NCBI GenBank assembly: GCA_013399695.1
Contig: VXAU01001093.1
Location: 248,001-312,000 of the forward strand
Direction: 5' to 3'
DNA: 64,000 nucleotides
Source of the DNA: Formicarius rufipectus
Taxonomy: Eukaryota > Chordata > Aves > Passeriformes > Formicariidae
Shown one piece after another: positions 62,101 to 64,000 of the stretch (positions within the stretch are counted from its first letter, which is position 1; each line of letters opens with the position of its first letter). Under the pieces are notes generated by a model. It was given only the letters and a program-made list of their open reading frames with translations, did not search any database and was not told the origin of the DNA. The position numbers were made by a program, and so were the translations under genes.

Positions 62101-63677
62101 TTTTAAAAACAAATTCTTGGTAGGAGACACACACTTTGGAATGTTGCTGAGTAGCTTTAATACTGGTTTTTGTCAGAGATTCCCTTGCTTGTGTGTTTAT
62201 TTGGTGACAACTTTCAGACACCCAGTAATTCAGAAAGTGAAGGTCTTAGCCCAAGTCTGATTATCATTGTGTAATATAACTGTGATTAGCAAGAACTTTT
62301 TACTAGTGAGTTATACTCTATCATGACGCAAAGCAGTAATTTCCCAACATTTCTACTGGGAGAAGAGCCTTGGTACTCATGTATAGCATTAAACTTGTGC
62401 ATCTCCTGCTTAGCTGCAGAACTAAAACTTTGTGTATCCTGAGTTATTTTCTTTGTTACTCAGCTCTTGATGTATGCTGTTATGCTGGGTTATTGTGGGA
62501 TTTTGTGTTGGATTTTTTGCCAGCCTGAACATTCTCATTTGGTTTGTTTCATAATACATTGAATACAGTTAATGAAAACCTTACTTTAGATTAGTTACAC
62601 AGAAGAACAGTAGCATTGACTGTGGGATTGCTCACACAGATCCTTTTTATAGCCTTTCCAAAGCCTTGAATTACTCACATGCCTGATGCTCTGGAACAGA
62701 TTTTGCTTTCCTCTGAATGTTGTTTCATGCTTGAATTGAGAAACATGGGACAAATATGGGCCAAATGGGTCTGGGAGATGAAACCTTATTCTGGTTATTT
62801 TTGGAAACATTTTGGCTGCTCTTTCTCCTTTGGAAATTGGCAAATAAAGTAATTTCAAGGTTTTTAGTAAATTCAGGAAGAAGTTGTCCAGATTCTTTTT
62901 CAGTTATGATCCACCGATTCTTGTTGCAGAGAATTTATAGTTTTCTGTTCGTGGTACAACTTGTTAGCTGCCTGAAACAGGGCTTGAAATGCTTCAAAAT
63001 AAGCTTCCCAGAAGAAACCATATAGAAAGAAGTCCAGTAGAAGATAGTCCAGACAGGACCATATTGCTTAACCTGGGAGCAGTAGGTAGAGAGGAATGAG
63101 CAGGGCAGAGTCTGTACAGTCTCAGATGTAATGTCTCCTGTAGCCAAACTAGCCTGTTCACTGCTAGTGGGGACATGTCTGCAGAGTACTGTGTGACAGT
63201 CACATCACTAGCCAACCTTGATTAGGATGTTTTCCCCAGATCCATCCAGATCACCCTCTCTTGTCTTTCTCAATGCTGCATATCACAGAAATCTCTTCGT
63301 GCTTGAAAGAAATCAAAAATCTGAAGTCTGAATCCTAAACATGTACAGATTTCTTGCTTGATTGCATGACCAGTATATATCACTAAATTCTGACCATTTG
63401 CCCATGATTTACTGCTGTAAATAAAAAACTCTGTACTGCAGAAAAGCAACAGTTCAGTGTTACATAAATGACTGTCCAGTTCCATTTCACCTGGCCACAC
63501 ACCTTCATGTTTTAATTTGGACATATGAACTGCACAGACCGCAGAAATCAAACAAAGACTGCAACTCCCCTGTTATTCCTGCTCTTGACTGTAAACCTTT
63601 GAAGCAATACGGATTTCAGCCTACACATTGAAATCTCTTCAAAGAGGAAGAGCAGTAAAGTGCTCATAAAAGATAAT

Positions 63678-63708
<31 letters not shown>

Positions 63709-64000
63709 CAGTGCTGCTCCATTTCCCTGTACTAACCTTTGTTTTAAGAACACCTCATGGCTATAAACTGCACAGAATTTTCTTTAGCCTTAAAAACCCA
63801 CCCCCAAACATTCTGTGTGAATATAACATGAGCTTTTTTCTGTCTTTTCTAATAGGATGAATCTCTTTGCCAGCTACATACTTCCAAATCTTCTTGCTCG
63901 TGGTGAGGATTGAAGGAAAATAATGGGATCATCAGGTTATATTTCTTCCTTTGTACTTCAAGAAAGGCTGCTCTTCCCTCCTCAGCAACTGGATAACTTC
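59111..64000. other. Intergenic DNA, no recognised gene
   Basis: AT-rich. It contains a 27-base poly(T) run at 63682-63708 followed by CAG, which mimics a splice acceptor, but the frame after it is unremarkable. No other feature is identified. Confidence 0.65.
63682..63708 (+). repeat. Poly(T) run of 27 bases
   Basis: A homopolymer, likely length-variable. No retrotransposed gene is recognisable next to it. Confidence 0.9.

Noticed and set aside
63660..63860. Acceptor-like T27-CAG followed by an open frame
   Set aside because: The frame starts before the homopolymer, reads poly-Phe through it, and shows no recognisable protein afterwards.

Overview
The window looks like nuclear DNA from a bird, most likely a passerine. 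It is AT-rich and CpG-poor, with one short CpG island. The interspersed repeats are CR1 LINE pieces, some with the 3' end motif typical of avian CR1. There is also a tRNA-Ile-headed SINE with a CR1-like tail, of the TguSINE1 kind described in zebra finch. There are no operons and no prokaryotic gene density. Nearly all open reading frames longer than 60 codons are chance frames in introns or intergenic DNA.

One protein-coding gene can be reconstructed completely: DNAJC15 (MCJ), a TIM14/Pam18-like J protein of the mitochondrial inner membrane. It has six exons on the + strand between 14110 and 35011. All splice junctions follow GT-AG and the reading frame stays open across all five introns. 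The predicted product is 143 residues: a short N-terminal tail, one membrane helix, and a C-terminal J domain with HPD at residues 117-119. A CpG-island promoter (about 13970-14350) precedes it, and an ATTAAA poly(A) signal lies about 105 bases after the stop codon.

Layout: 1-13960 is upstream intergenic DNA with no recognised gene and one weak candidate exon on the minus strand (7034-7152). 13970-35140 is DNAJC15. Its intron 1 carries the tRNA-Ile SINE, intron 3 a probable solo LTR, and intron 4 a CR1 fragment. 35200-64000 is downstream intergenic DNA with two adjacent CR1 copies (39736-40928), a 329-base assembly gap (45019-45347) inside a T-rich tract, several G/T-only or A/C-only tracts, one plausible but unidentified exon on the plus strand (47348-47455) and one unexplained minus-strand ORF (58719-59039).

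In vertebrates DNAJC15 usually lies between EPSTI1 and ENOX1, both on the opposite strand. I recognised no exon of either here. I found no novel multi-gene system. The most interesting leftovers are the two candidate exons, the recurrent strand-asymmetric G/T tracts (including an inverted pair around the assembly gap), and two clean palindromes (14025-14040 and 43711-43736).
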